Shown here piece by piece: positions 1 through 5,940 of a DNA stretch of 8,767 bases. Under the pieces are notes generated by a model, which made no database searches, was not told the origin of the DNA, and saw only the letters and a list, made by a program, of their open reading frames with translations. Position 1 is the stretch's first letter, and each line of letters starts with the position of its first letter. The DNA is from Porphyrobacter sp. (lineage in GTDB: Bacteria; Pseudomonadota; Alphaproteobacteria; Sphingomonadales; Sphingomonadaceae): contig JAKFWB010000474.1 in NCBI GenBank assembly GCA_021732945.1, positions 1 through 8,767 of the forward strand, read 5' to 3'. Both the position numbers and the translations under genes were made by a program.

Positions 1-625
1 GATCGGTGAGCGCGATGCGGATATTCTCGTCCAGCGCCTTGAGGCCGAGGCCCACCCCCGCAATGGTCCCGCCGGTGCCCGCCGCGCAGGTGAACCCGTC
101 GACACGGCCGCCCAGCTGCTCCCAGATTTCCGGCGCAGTGCCTTCGATATGGGCGCGGCGGTTGGCGATATTATCGAACTGGTTGGCCCAGACTGCGCCG
201 GGGGTTTCCTGCGCGATGCGGCGCGAGGTGTGGACGAAATGGCCCGCGTCAGCGAACTTGGTCGGCGGCACCAATACCAGTTCCGCGCCGAGCGCCCGCA
301 GCGTGTCCATCTTCTCCTTGGACTGGTTGTCGGGCATGACGATGATGGTCTTGTAACCGCGCGCATTGGCGACCAGCGCGATGCCGATCCCGGTATTGCC
401 CGCCGTGCCCTCAACCACCGTGCCGCCGGGCAGCAGCTCGCCCCGCGCCTCGGCATCGCGGATGATCCACAAGGCCGCGCGGTCTTTGACCGACGATCCG
501 GGATTGGCGAATTCGCACTTGCCGTAAATGTCGCAGCCTGCCGCTTCACTGGGGCCAGACAAGCGGACAATTGGGGTGTTACCGATCAGTGCGAGCGTAT
601 CGCCAAAGGGGCGGGTGATGTTCAT
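1..625 (-). CDS. cysK: Cysteine synthase A (O-acetylserine sulfhydrylase), 3' end cut by window
   Basis: PLP-dependent enzyme that makes L-cysteine from O-acetylserine and sulfide in the cytoplasm, the last step of sulfate assimilation. The visible 208 residues start MNITRPFGDTLALIGNTPIV, a typical family N-terminus. The PLP lysine is K47 in GSSVKDR. The substrate-binding loop EGTAGNTGIG lies around residues 72-81, and a glycine-rich phosphate-binding segment (AAGTGGTIAG) lies around residues 181-190. About 100 or more C-terminal residues lie beyond base 1. The ATG at 623-625 is chosen because homology begins right after it; no strong ribosome binding site is visible upstream. It follows the ferredoxin/DUF1905 pair on the same strand but is separated from it by 176 bases holding a palindromic repeat, so it probably has its own promoter. 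The EGTAGNTG variant occurs both in CysK and in cystathionine beta-synthase-like relatives, so the exact sulfur donor or acceptor is less certain than the family. Confidence 0.93.
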   Translation of the reverse strand, partial: MNITRPFGDTLALIGNTPIVRLSGPSEAAGCDIYGKCEFANPGSSVKDRAALWIIRDAEARGELLPGGTVVEGTAGNTGIGIALVANARGYKTIIVMPDNQSKEKMDTLRALGAELVLVPPTKFADAGHFVHTSRRIAQETPGAVWANQFDNIANRRAHIEGTAPEIWEQLGGRVDGFTCAAGTGGTIAGVGLGLKALDENIRIALTD

Positions 626-691
626 GGATGCTGAATTAGGCGTTCGAACCGCGCGGGGCAATGATCAAGGCAACAAGGAGTTGATCCTCCA

Positions 692-799
692 CTCGTCATT
701 GCGAGCCGAAGGCGAAGCAATCCATGGACGGAGCTTCCGTCAAGTGGACACCACAGACCATGGATTGCCGCGTCGCCTTCGGCTCCTCGCAATGACGAG
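692..799. repeat. REP-like long inverted repeat with two inner hairpins
   Basis: The left arm (692-727) and right arm (758-799) are imperfect inverted copies. Three blocks pair exactly: CTCGTCATTGCGAG, CCGAAGGCGA and CAATCCATGG. They are interrupted by small insertions in the right arm (three extra bases, and five against two). The 30-base centre holds two further perfect hairpins, GACGGA-GCT-TCCGTC (727-741, its first base shared with the arm) and GTGG-ACA-CCAC (744-754), so the folded element would be branched. It begins two bases after the DUF1905 stop codon. From memory, palindromes with CGTCATTGCGAG ends are dispersed in sphingomonad and related genomes. It may act as a transcription terminator or mRNA stabiliser for the ferredoxin-DUF1905 transcript (inference). 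Confidence 0.85.
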
Positions 800-801
800 G
801 G

Positions 802-1182
802 TCAGGCCAGCGCCAGCTGTACCGCGATCTCGCTGCCCTCGACGATCCTCTCGGCCTTGCGCACCGCGGCCTTCAAAGGCAGCAGCCAGCCGCCGACCTG
901 TTTGGACGGGAATAGCGAAGTGCGCCACGTGGTGCCGCCGATGGTCGCCTCAACATAAACCGATCCCCACGCCGCCGCATTGGTGGCATGGGCGCGGATT
1001 GCCTGTGCGGTTTCGCCATCGATGGTCAGGAAATACCAAGAACCCTTGGCGGGCGCTCCGTCGCTGCCTTGCCACAGCCACACCGCACCACTCACGTTCC
1101 AACTTTCTGGCCACGGCCCGGCGGGGCCATCGGCGGCATGTCCGAGTTCTTCGCGCAGGAACCGGGCCAGTTCTGCGTCCAC
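802..1182 (-). CDS. DUF1905 domain protein
   Basis: Small cytoplasmic protein of 126 residues with no signal peptide or membrane segment. It matches the DUF1905 pattern as I know it: a beta-rich first half with GSWYFLTI (47-54), then GSVYVEATIGGTTWRTSLFP (73-92), then LPLKAAVRKAERI (101-113) and EGSEIAVQLAL (115-125). The last part is the family's usual basic helix and final strand. No biochemical function is established for the family to my knowledge. The start is GTG (1180-1182), 21 bases after the ferredoxin stop, with a purine/G-rich stretch (GGAG) upstream but no ideally spaced ribosome binding site. Translation is probably coupled to the ferredoxin gene. The palindromic repeat begins two bases past its stop codon. 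The family call is fairly sure; the exact start is not, because no ATG lies in this frame near the N-terminus. Confidence 0.85.
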   Translation of the reverse strand: MDAELARFLREELGHAADGPAGPWPESWNVSGAVWLWQGSDGAPAKGSWYFLTIDGETAQAIRAHATNAAAWGSVYVEATIGGTTWRTSLFPSKQVGGWLLPLKAAVRKAERIVEGSEIAVQLALA

Positions 1183-1203
1183 CGGCCCGCGCCCCGCTCC
1201 GGA

Positions 1204-1521
1204 TCAATCTTCCGGGGCGATGGTGACGTGCAGGCCGTCGAGTTCCACGGTGAACGGGATCTGGCACGACAAGCGGCTGGTGGGCGCGCGGTGATCGGAG
1301 GATTCGAGCAGATCATCCTCGTCTTCGCTCATCTTTGGCAGCAGTTGCGCGAAGGCCGCATCAACATGGATGTGGCACGTCGCGCACGAACAGCACCCGC
1401 CGCACAGCGCCAGCAGCTCGTCAAACCCGTTGTCGCGGATCGCTTCCATCACGGTCAGCCCGTCATCGACGGAAATCTCGCTGGTGGCGCCTTCGCGGTT
1501 GGTGACGACCAATCTGGGCAT
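1204..1521 (-). CDS. Adrenodoxin-type [2Fe-2S] ferredoxin
   Basis: Electron carrier of 105 residues, the usual length of adrenodoxin/putidaredoxin-type ferredoxins. The cluster ligands should be C40, C46, C49 and C86: C-x5-C-x2-C in [11 protein letters not shown], then the distal cysteine in RLSCQIPF. This spacing is that of vertebrate-type ferredoxins that serve cytochrome P450s. Two additional cysteines, C43 and C44, sit inside the cluster loop. A ferredoxin of this type normally receives electrons from an FAD ferredoxin reductase and passes them to a P450 or another oxygenase; neither partner is in the window, so its client is unknown. The ATG start has a good ribosome binding site (AAGGA, about 10 bases upstream). 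DUF1905 follows closely on the same strand, and the AlkA-like gene is divergent. It is unlikely to be the Isc-type ferredoxin, as no isc genes are nearby. Confidence 0.92.
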   Translation of the reverse strand: MPRLVVTNREGATSEISVDDGLTVMEAIRDNGFDELLALCGGCCSCATCHIHVDAAFAQLLPKMSEDEDDLLESSDHRAPTSRLSCQIPFTVELDGLHVTIAPED

Positions 1522-1587
1522 GGATCAGAATTCCTTTTCGGCTATTGGGCGCAAGGTTCTGCGCTGTGCGGGTGCAGACGGGCTGCT

Positions 1588-1616
1588 AAGATACTCTTGG
1601 GGCCAAGGCAAGTTAA
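1588..1616 (-). promoter_or_regulatory. Possible sigma-70-type promoter of the ferredoxin gene
   Basis: Read on the minus strand there is TTAACT (plus-strand 1611-1616), a 17-base spacer and TATCTT (plus-strand 1588-1593). Each matches the consensus at four of six positions, and the pair lies 66 bases upstream of the ferredoxin ATG. It overlaps the leader of the divergent glycosylase gene. Such matches occur by chance, so this is a weak call. Confidence 0.3.
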
Positions 1617-1627
1617 GGAAAGTGGCA

Positions 1628-2245
1628 GTGGGACTGACAGCGGAAAAATTGCGCGATGATCTCGATGCGCTGGCTTCGCGCGAACCGCAGCTGGCGAGCG
1701 CGCTGACCCGCGTCGGCTATCCCGACGCGCGCATCCGCGATCCCGGCTACAAGACGCTGCTGCGCACCATTGTCGGCCAACAGGTCTCGGTCGCGGCGGC
1801 TGCCTCGGTGTGGAACAAGCTGGAGGCCGAACTGGGCGCAGATTTCACTCCCGCCTGCCTGCTGGAGCGCGATTACGATGCCCTGCGCGCCTGCGGGCTG
1901 TCGCGCCAGAAACAGGGCTACGCGCGGTCCTTGTGCGAATTGGCGGTGGCGGGCGAGCTCGATTTCGACAACCTGCCTGCCGACGACGAGGAGGCAATCG
2001 CCCTGCTCACCCGGATCAAGGGCATCGGGCGCTGGTCGGCGGAAATCTATCTGCTGTTCGCCGAAGGCCGCCCCGATATCTGGCCCGCAGGCGATTTGGC
2101 GGTGCAGGAAGGGGTCAAGCGCCTGCTCGACCTTGAAGAGCGCCCGTCCGAAAAGGCCACTCGCAGCCTGGCGGCAAGCTGGTCTCCGCAGCGCGGCAGC
2201 ATGGCGATTTTCACCTGGCATTTCTACGCCAACCCGGCGCTGTGA
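1628..2245 (+). CDS. DNA-3-methyladenine glycosylase II (AlkA-type, HhH-GPD superfamily), short form
   Basis: Base-excision repair enzyme that would remove alkylated bases such as 3-methyladenine by cutting the N-glycosidic bond. The 205-residue protein contains RTIVGQQVSVAAAASVW (46-62), typical of the glycosylase core. The helix-hairpin-helix is LTRIKGIGRWSAEIYL (127-142), and the Gly/Pro-Asp loop PAGDLAVQ (153-160) places the catalytic aspartate at D156. The AlkA N-terminal TBP-like domain found in E. coli (about 280 residues) is absent, so this is the compact form. No four-cysteine FeS cluster of the EndoIII/MutY kind is present. The GTG at 1628 is preferred because AAGGAA (1615-1620) lies seven bases upstream. 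A second in-frame GTG at 1622 is too close to that site, and the frame's upstream extension to 1370 is antisense to the ferredoxin. It is divergent from the ferredoxin; no Ada or AlkB gene is nearby. Confidence 0.9.
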   Translation: MGLTAEKLRDDLDALASREPQLASALTRVGYPDARIRDPGYKTLLRTIVGQQVSVAAAASVWNKLEAELGADFTPACLLERDYDALRACGLSRQKQGYARSLCELAVAGELDFDNLPADDEEAIALLTRIKGIGRWSAEIYLLFAEGRPDIWPAGDLAVQEGVKRLLDLEERPSEKATRSLAASWSPQRGSMAIFTWHFYANPAL

Positions 2246-2288
2246 GCGGGTTTGAGGCTGCGTCCGGTATTCACATTTACAGGCCAAA

Positions 2289-2350
2289 AGCCGCCATTCG
2301 GCTAAGGACCCCGTAGCGGTCGTCGCAGCACTATTCCTTGGCTTTGCCAA
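2289..2350. other. Two small hairpins between converging genes
   Basis: The 126-base gap between the glycosylase stop and the Crp-type gene's stop holds AGCCG-CCATT-CGGCT (2289-2303) and TTGGC-TTT-GCCAA (2338-2350). They could end the two converging transcripts, but the stems are only five pairs and neither is followed by a T-run, so the terminator role is weakly supported. Nothing else recognisable is in this gap. Confidence 0.25.
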
Positions 2351-2371
2351 CCGCCATCTTGCCGAAGATTT

Positions 2372-3052
2372 TCAGCCAAGTCGTTCCAACCCTGCTGCGT
2401 CCAGGATCTCGATTCGTCCATAGGCCAGCCTGACAAGGCGTTTGCTGGCCAGTTCCCCCAGCGCGCCATGCAGCGTTTGGCGTGAGCAGCCCATCAGGCG
2501 TGCGATCTTGGCGCGGGTCAGCAGCACAGCGTTCTCGTCGTGGCCGGACGTGCGCGCCAGGCTGAGCAGCAGTTGCGCCAGCCGCCGGTCCCTATTTGCA
2601 AGTGCCGATTGTTCGACCCACTGGATCAGTGCGCGAAACCGCCCGCCGATCTCGGTGATGATCACAGGATAGCACCCCGGCACGGCTTCAACCGCTTCGC
2701 GGATCAGCCGTGCGGGGAAAGCAATGATCCGCGAACCTGACGTCCCGATAATATCATGCTGCACAGGTCGGCTGTCGAACAGACCAAGCCAGCTGATCCA
2801 GCTTCCCGGACCAAGCGCCGAGATCGTCATTTCCTCACCATCAGCCGAATGGGCCGTCAGCTCGACCTGACCCTGCCGAACAAGATAGAGCAGCGTGGGT
2901 TGTTCCTTCGCCGCGCATAAGAGTGTTGCTCCGCCGCATCGGATGGTCTGCGCGGATCGCAGCAGCCGGTCACGCAAGACCGGGGGCAGCATCCCCAGCA
3001 CCGGCGATGAGGCCAACGCGCGCTGAGCGAACAGGTGGTCTGCGGCGTTCAT
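2372..3052 (-). CDS. Crp/Fnr-family transcriptional regulator
   Basis: DNA-binding regulator of 226 residues, the normal family length. Residues about 20-120 form the cyclic-nucleotide-binding-like beta-roll (TLLYLVRQGQVELTAHSADG at 53-72, then GPGSWISWLGLF at 81-92). A long dimerisation helix covers about 126-155. The C-terminal winged helix-turn-helix starts at LLTRAKIARLMGCSRQTLHG (177-196). The phosphate-binding cassette of cAMP-binding members (RxGExxxxxA followed by Arg-Ala) is not recognisable. The N-terminal cysteine set that holds the Fnr iron-sulfur cluster is also missing; cysteines occur only at 39, 46, 127 and 189. The signal is therefore unknown. ATG at 3050-3052 is chosen, although TTG directly before it could serve. 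It is divergent from the secreted protein at 3145 with a 92-base shared region, so it may control that gene, itself, or both (inference). Confidence 0.92.
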   Translation of the reverse strand: MNAADHLFAQRALASSPVLGMLPPVLRDRLLRSAQTIRCGGATLLCAAKEQPTLLYLVRQGQVELTAHSADGEEMTISALGPGSWISWLGLFDSRPVQHDIIGTSGSRIIAFPARLIREAVEAVPGCYPVIITEIGGRFRALIQWVEQSALANRDRRLAQLLLSLARTSGHDENAVLLTRAKIARLMGCSRQTLHGALGELASKRLVRLAYGRIEILDAAGLERLG

Positions 3053-3069
3053 CAAAATGGTTTAGCAAA

Positions 3070-3109
3070 TGTCCAAAACTTGACAATATCATGCGAGTGG
3101 CCCTGCTAA
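3070..3109 (+). promoter_or_regulatory. Possible promoter and operator region between divergent genes
   Basis: A perfect -35 hexamer TTGACA (3080-3085) is followed, after 18 bases, by a poor -10-like TGCTAA (3104-3109), 36 bases before the ATG of the secreted-protein gene. The -35 is the right half of an imperfect palindrome with TGTC and GACA ends (3070-3085), which could be a regulator site. A poor -10 next to a divergent Crp-type gene would fit an activated or regulated promoter. Only the TTGACA is a strong match, so confidence is low. Confidence 0.3.
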
Positions 3110-3144
3110 GACGGCATCATGACCAGAACGAGGGAGCCACAATC

Positions 3145-4503
3145 ATGAAAATAGCTGCCATGTCCGTCGCCGCCCTGGCAGTGCTGCTGCAAGCTCCGGT
3201 CGCCGCCGCTTCCCCGGCAGCCTCCGTCACCGACGCCGCAGGAATCCCCGGCCCGCGATCGTGTTTCTGGGCGCGTGGTCCGTTCAGCGGCGATCCTTAC
3301 ATCAATCTCGCCTATCCCGACGCCAATACGTTCTACTGGTCGGCCACCTTCACCGTCCCCGAAGGTGCGAAGCTGAGCGTCGAGGGCGATTTTCCGCATG
3401 CGCGCTATATGAGCTTCATCAGCTATGATGCCGCAGGCCGCCCGATAGAGGCTTTGGCCGATTACCTGATCGCCCCGCAACCGGGAGCGACCAACCCGTT
3501 CCGCCCCGGCGCGAACCGCAATGCGGCCCAGCGCGGCTATGCCATCGGGGTGGTCGATGCGCCCGCGTCCGGCGCGCTGGCCGAGGGGATCGAACTTCCC
3601 GGCGCACAGCGGCAGGTGCTGAAAGCTCCCAAATATGGTCCGGGCCAGCAGACGATACTTTATCGCATCTACGCCAATGATACCGCTACGCCGGTGACGG
3701 GCGGCACCGGGCTGCCTGAGCCGGTCCTGACGCTGGCCGACGGCACGAAGCTGCGCGGGAAAGGCGCCTGCGCCGCGCTTAACGCCGCGCAGCAGCCGCA
3801 GCTTAACGTGGCGGCGCTCGGCCTGCCGGTGTCGCAGTACCGCGAACTGACCAGCCAGCCGGGCAAGCCCGACACATGGCCCGCGCAGCCCGACCCGCGC
3901 TGGTACATCCAGATGGACCGGGCGAGCCTGATCGGCATCTACACCGGCCAGATCGATCCTGCTGCGCGGCGCAGCGAGGGCGGGTTCTATCCCAATCCGG
4001 ACAACAATTATATCCGCACCATCGTCAATCTGCGGTTCGGGCCGGTCGCGATCTTGCGCGCCAAGGCGCCCACGACGCCGCGCACGGTCAAGGGTGACGG
4101 CACAATGGGGCAGGGCCAGGTGCGATACTGGTCGGTCTGTTCCAACCAAAGCTTTGCCAACACGCGGGTCAATGATTGTGTGTTCGACGAAGAGGTTCCG
4201 ACGGACGCGGATGGCTATTACACCATCATCATTTCCAAGGCGACAAATCGCCCACGCAATGCTCGCCCGGAATGCGGCCTGCATTGGCTCCCCGTTGCAG
4301 ACGACGGTGACGGGATTGCCGATCCCGATGTCGCGGTGCTCCAAATCCGCCATATGCTGGCACAGCCGGGTTTCAAGGAAGCGATCCAGCACATCCCGGC
4401 TGACGACAAGATCGCCGAGGTGATGGGGAATTATGCCCCCAAAATGCGGTATGTGACGCCCAATGTGGTTGAGGCGCTGTTCCCGTGCCCTCTGGTCGAA
4501 TGA
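3145..4503 (+). CDS. Secreted protein, DUF1254/DUF1214-like, six conserved-looking cysteines
   Basis: The 452-residue protein starts with a clear Sec signal peptide: MKIAAM, a hydrophobic stretch 7-19, and an Ala-rich cleavage site near VAAA/SPA at about residue 22. It is therefore probably periplasmic. The mature part has features that recall DUF1254/DUF1214 proteins: ANTFYWSATFTVPEGAKL (60-77), FPHARYMSFISYD (83-95), RYWSVCSNQ (327-335), DADGYYTIIISKA (354-366) and a GLHWLPV segment (378-384). I know of no established activity. All six cysteines (40, 209, 332, 345, 377, 448) lie after the signal peptide and could form three disulfides. The ATG has AGGGAG (3131-3136) eight bases upstream; the open frame before it, back to 2923, is antisense to the Crp-type gene. 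The divergent regulator suggests conditional expression. The family link is from memory of the pattern and not proven. Confidence 0.8.
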   Translation: MKIAAMSVAALAVLLQAPVAAASPAASVTDAAGIPGPRSCFWARGPFSGDPYINLAYPDANTFYWSATFTVPEGAKLSVEGDFPHARYMSFISYDAAGRPIEALADYLIAPQPGATNPFRPGANRNAAQRGYAIGVVDAPASGALAEGIELPGAQRQVLKAPKYGPGQQTILYRIYANDTATPVTGGTGLPEPVLTLADGTKLRGKGACAALNAAQQPQLNVAALGLPVSQYRELTSQPGKPDTWPAQPDPRWYIQMDRASLIGIYTGQIDPAARRSEGGFYPNPDNNYIRTIVNLRFGPVAILRAKAPTTPRTVKGDGTMGQGQVRYWSVCSNQSFANTRVNDCVFDEEVPTDADGYYTIIISKATNRPRNARPECGLHWLPVADDGDGIADPDVAVLQIRHMLAQPGFKEAIQHIPADDKIAEVMGNYAPKMRYVTPNVVEALFPCPLVE

Positions 4504-4586
4504 CCAAAAACCACCCAGCTCCGGCCAATGTGCCGCTGTTCGAGCCAGCCCAAAACCTGACGCTATGCGTTCGTGCAAGGAGCCTG

Positions 4587-4602
4587 CTGACAAGCGTGTC
4601 AG
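4587..4602. promoter_or_regulatory. Perfect 16-base palindrome, probable operator of the SDR gene
   Basis: CTGACA-AGCG-TGTCAG is a perfect six-base inverted repeat with a four-base centre. It ends 44 bases before the SDR start codon, in the 143-base gap after the secreted-protein gene. Its length, symmetry and place are those of a site for a dimeric repressor, for example of the TetR family. A short RNA hairpin is the alternative, but no T-run follows on either strand. No TetR-type gene is in the window. Confidence 0.5.
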
Positions 4603-4646
4603 TCCGCACTAGACCGGCCCGCAAATAGCAATCGAGAGGGGATCCC

Positions 4647-5459
4647 ATGGCACCACAGCGCAGCATCTTCATCACGGGCGGCGGATCGGGGATTGGCCGC
4701 GCCGTCGCCCGCCACTTTGCCGCGCACGGGTGGTTTGTCGGGGTGTCCGACATCAACGAGGCCGGAATGGCCGAGACGCTGGGGCTGACCGCTGGCGAGG
4801 CCAAGTGGTCGGGCCGGCTCGACGTGCGTGACCGGGCCGCTTGGGACGAGTCGCTCACCGCCTTCGCCGCCGCGGCAGGCGGCCGGATCGATGCAATGGT
4901 CAACAATGCCGGGATCGGCACCGGCGGGCCACTCGCCGAACTCAGCAAGGAAGAGATCGATGCCTGCCTCGACATCAATCTGCGCGGGGTGCTCTACGGC
5001 GCGCAGGCCGCCTATCCGTTCCTCAAGGCAAGCGCGCCCGCATCGGCGCTGGTCAATATCGCCAGTGCAGCCGGGCTGACCGGCGGCAGCGGGATGAGCG
5101 TCTACAGCGCCACCAAATTCGGGGTGCGCGGGATTGCCGAAAGCCTCGATGCCGAATGGGCGCCGGACGGGATCAAGGTCTCCTCGATCTGCCCGAGCTT
5201 CATCGACACGCCGCTGCTCGATGGCACCGGCAACCGCAACACCAACGAAAACATCCGCACCCGCGTGACAGCGGCGGGGCTGGAAATCACGCCGGTCGAG
5301 GAAGTGGCGCAAGCGGTATGGAATGCGGTCCACGGCGACGACCTGCACTATCTGGTCGGCAAGACCGCACGCCAGCTGGCGTTTGCCAAGCGCTGGATGC
5401 CGGGCAAGGTGCGCAAGCAACAGCGCGCGGCGGGGCGGCAGGGGTTGCTGGGGAAGTAA
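4647..5459 (+). CDS. Short-chain dehydrogenase/reductase (classical SDR), NAD-type
   Basis: Oxidoreductase of 270 residues acting on an unknown alcohol/ketone pair. The cofactor motif TGGGSGIG is at 10-17. The acidic D35 at the end of the second strand (VGVSDIN) suggests NAD(H) rather than NADP(H). NNAG is at 86-89. The catalytic set is N111 (DINLRG), S140 (VNIAS), Y153 and K157 (YSATK). The C-terminal 30 residues are rich in Lys and Arg (ending in RQGLLGK), which is longer and more basic than in many SDRs. The start has a strong ribosome binding site, GAGAGGGG (4634-4641), five bases before the ATG. It follows the secreted protein on the same strand, but the 143-base gap contains an operator-like palindrome, so it is probably transcribed separately. 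The family is certain; substrate and pathway cannot be read from the sequence. Confidence 0.93.
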   Translation: MAPQRSIFITGGGSGIGRAVARHFAAHGWFVGVSDINEAGMAETLGLTAGEAKWSGRLDVRDRAAWDESLTAFAAAAGGRIDAMVNNAGIGTGGPLAELSKEEIDACLDINLRGVLYGAQAAYPFLKASAPASALVNIASAAGLTGGSGMSVYSATKFGVRGIAESLDAEWAPDGIKVSSICPSFIDTPLLDGTGNRNTNENIRTRVTAAGLEITPVEEVAQAVWNAVHGDDLHYLVGKTARQLAFAKRWMPGKVRKQQRAAGRQGLLGK

Positions 5460-5467
5460 TGGACATT

Positions 5468-5569
5468 CTCCGTTCGCCCTGAGCTTGTCGAAGGGCTGTT
5501 CTTTCTTTTGAGCCCAGTCAGAAGAAGAAGAAGAAGGGCAAGGCTTCGACAAGCTCAGCCCGAACGGAG
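5468..5569. repeat. REP-like inverted repeat between converging genes
   Basis: Arms of 26 bases (5468-5493 and 5544-5569) pair at 24 positions; the core GAGCTTGTCGAAG is perfectly matched. Between them lies a 50-base loop with a short GGGCT/AGCCC pair and a (GAA)5 run at 5521-5535. The arms carry the core that, from memory, is widespread between genes in sphingomonads and some other proteobacteria; its translation in one frame gives the familiar LSLSKG string. It sits exactly between the ends of the SDR and pterin dehydratase genes, eight bases from each stop codon, and probably serves as a two-way terminator (inference). Confidence 0.85.
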
Positions 5570-5576
5570 ATTGGTT

Positions 5577-5876
5577 TCACACCAACCCATCAATCGCCCG
5601 CGCCAGTTTGGCGTCGCGCTGCGATAACCCGCCGGTCGCGCCTGCATCATGGGTGGTCAGCGTTACTTCAACCTTTGCGTAGACGTTGACCCATTCCGGG
5701 TGGTGATCCTGCGTCTCGGCCAACAGGGCGACGCGGGACATGAAGCCCCAGGCAGCTGAGAAATCCTTGAACTGGAATGTCCGGGTGATCGCCTTGCCCT
5801 CGCGCGCCAGCGCCCACGCCGGGTGGTCGGCGAGCAGTTGCGAGACTTGGGCGGCGTCGAGTTCGTGGACGGACAT
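5577..5876 (-). CDS. phhB: 4a-hydroxytetrahydrobiopterin dehydratase (pterin-4a-carbinolamine dehydratase)
   Basis: Cytoplasmic enzyme of 99 residues that removes water from 4a-hydroxytetrahydrobiopterin, regenerating the pterin cofactor after aromatic amino acid hydroxylation (EC 4.2.1.96). The active-site motif is [18 protein letters not shown] (54-71), with H58, H59 and P60, and the third active-site histidine is H76 in LTTHD. The [15 protein letters not shown] tail (82-96) is also typical. Between THD and GGLS there are about three more residues (AGAT) than in the pattern I know, a small loop extension. No phenylalanine hydroxylase gene is in the window, so the cofactor user is elsewhere or different; in many bacteria this gene stands alone. 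The ATG has GGAG about 11 bases upstream. It is divergent from ccmA with 64 bases between them. Confidence 0.93.
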   Translation of the reverse strand: MSVHELDAAQVSQLLADHPAWALAREGKAITRTFQFKDFSAAWGFMSRVALLAETQDHHPEWVNVYAKVEVTLTTHDAGATGGLSQRDAKLARAIDGLV

Positions 5877-5940
5877 GAGGGTCTCCGGCAGAAAGGGGTC
5901 GCTTGTTTGCTTGGCCCCTTTTCCCTAACGCTGCGGCGCA

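Noticed and set aside
6..634. Two plus-strand open frames (6-356 and 149-634)
   Set aside because: Both are shadows of the cysteine synthase gene on the minus strand, which carries the PLP-lysine motif.
1370..1627. N-terminal extension of the glycosylase frame and of the secreted-protein frame (2923-3144) as real protein
   Set aside because: Each extension is antisense to a well-supported neighbouring gene, and good ribosome binding sites point to the later starts at 1628 and 3145.
3080..3094. Fnr-box-like sequence TTGAC-N4-TCATG in the divergent promoter region
   Set aside because: The second half does not match ATCAA at the right spacing; only the first half resembles the consensus.
3106..4593. 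Open frame of 495 codons on the minus strand
   Set aside because: It lies entirely antisense to the secreted-protein gene, which has a signal peptide, ribosome binding site and sensible composition. The antisense product is Arg/Gly-rich with no domain; such long shadow frames are common in GC-rich DNA.
5521..5535. GAA run considered as a CRISPR or tandem-repeat array
   Set aside because: It is only five triplets with no spacers; it is a simple microsatellite inside the loop of the inverted repeat.
4599..5552. Open frame of 317 codons on the minus strand
   Set aside because: It is antisense to the SDR gene and runs through the inverted repeat; no domain is visible.
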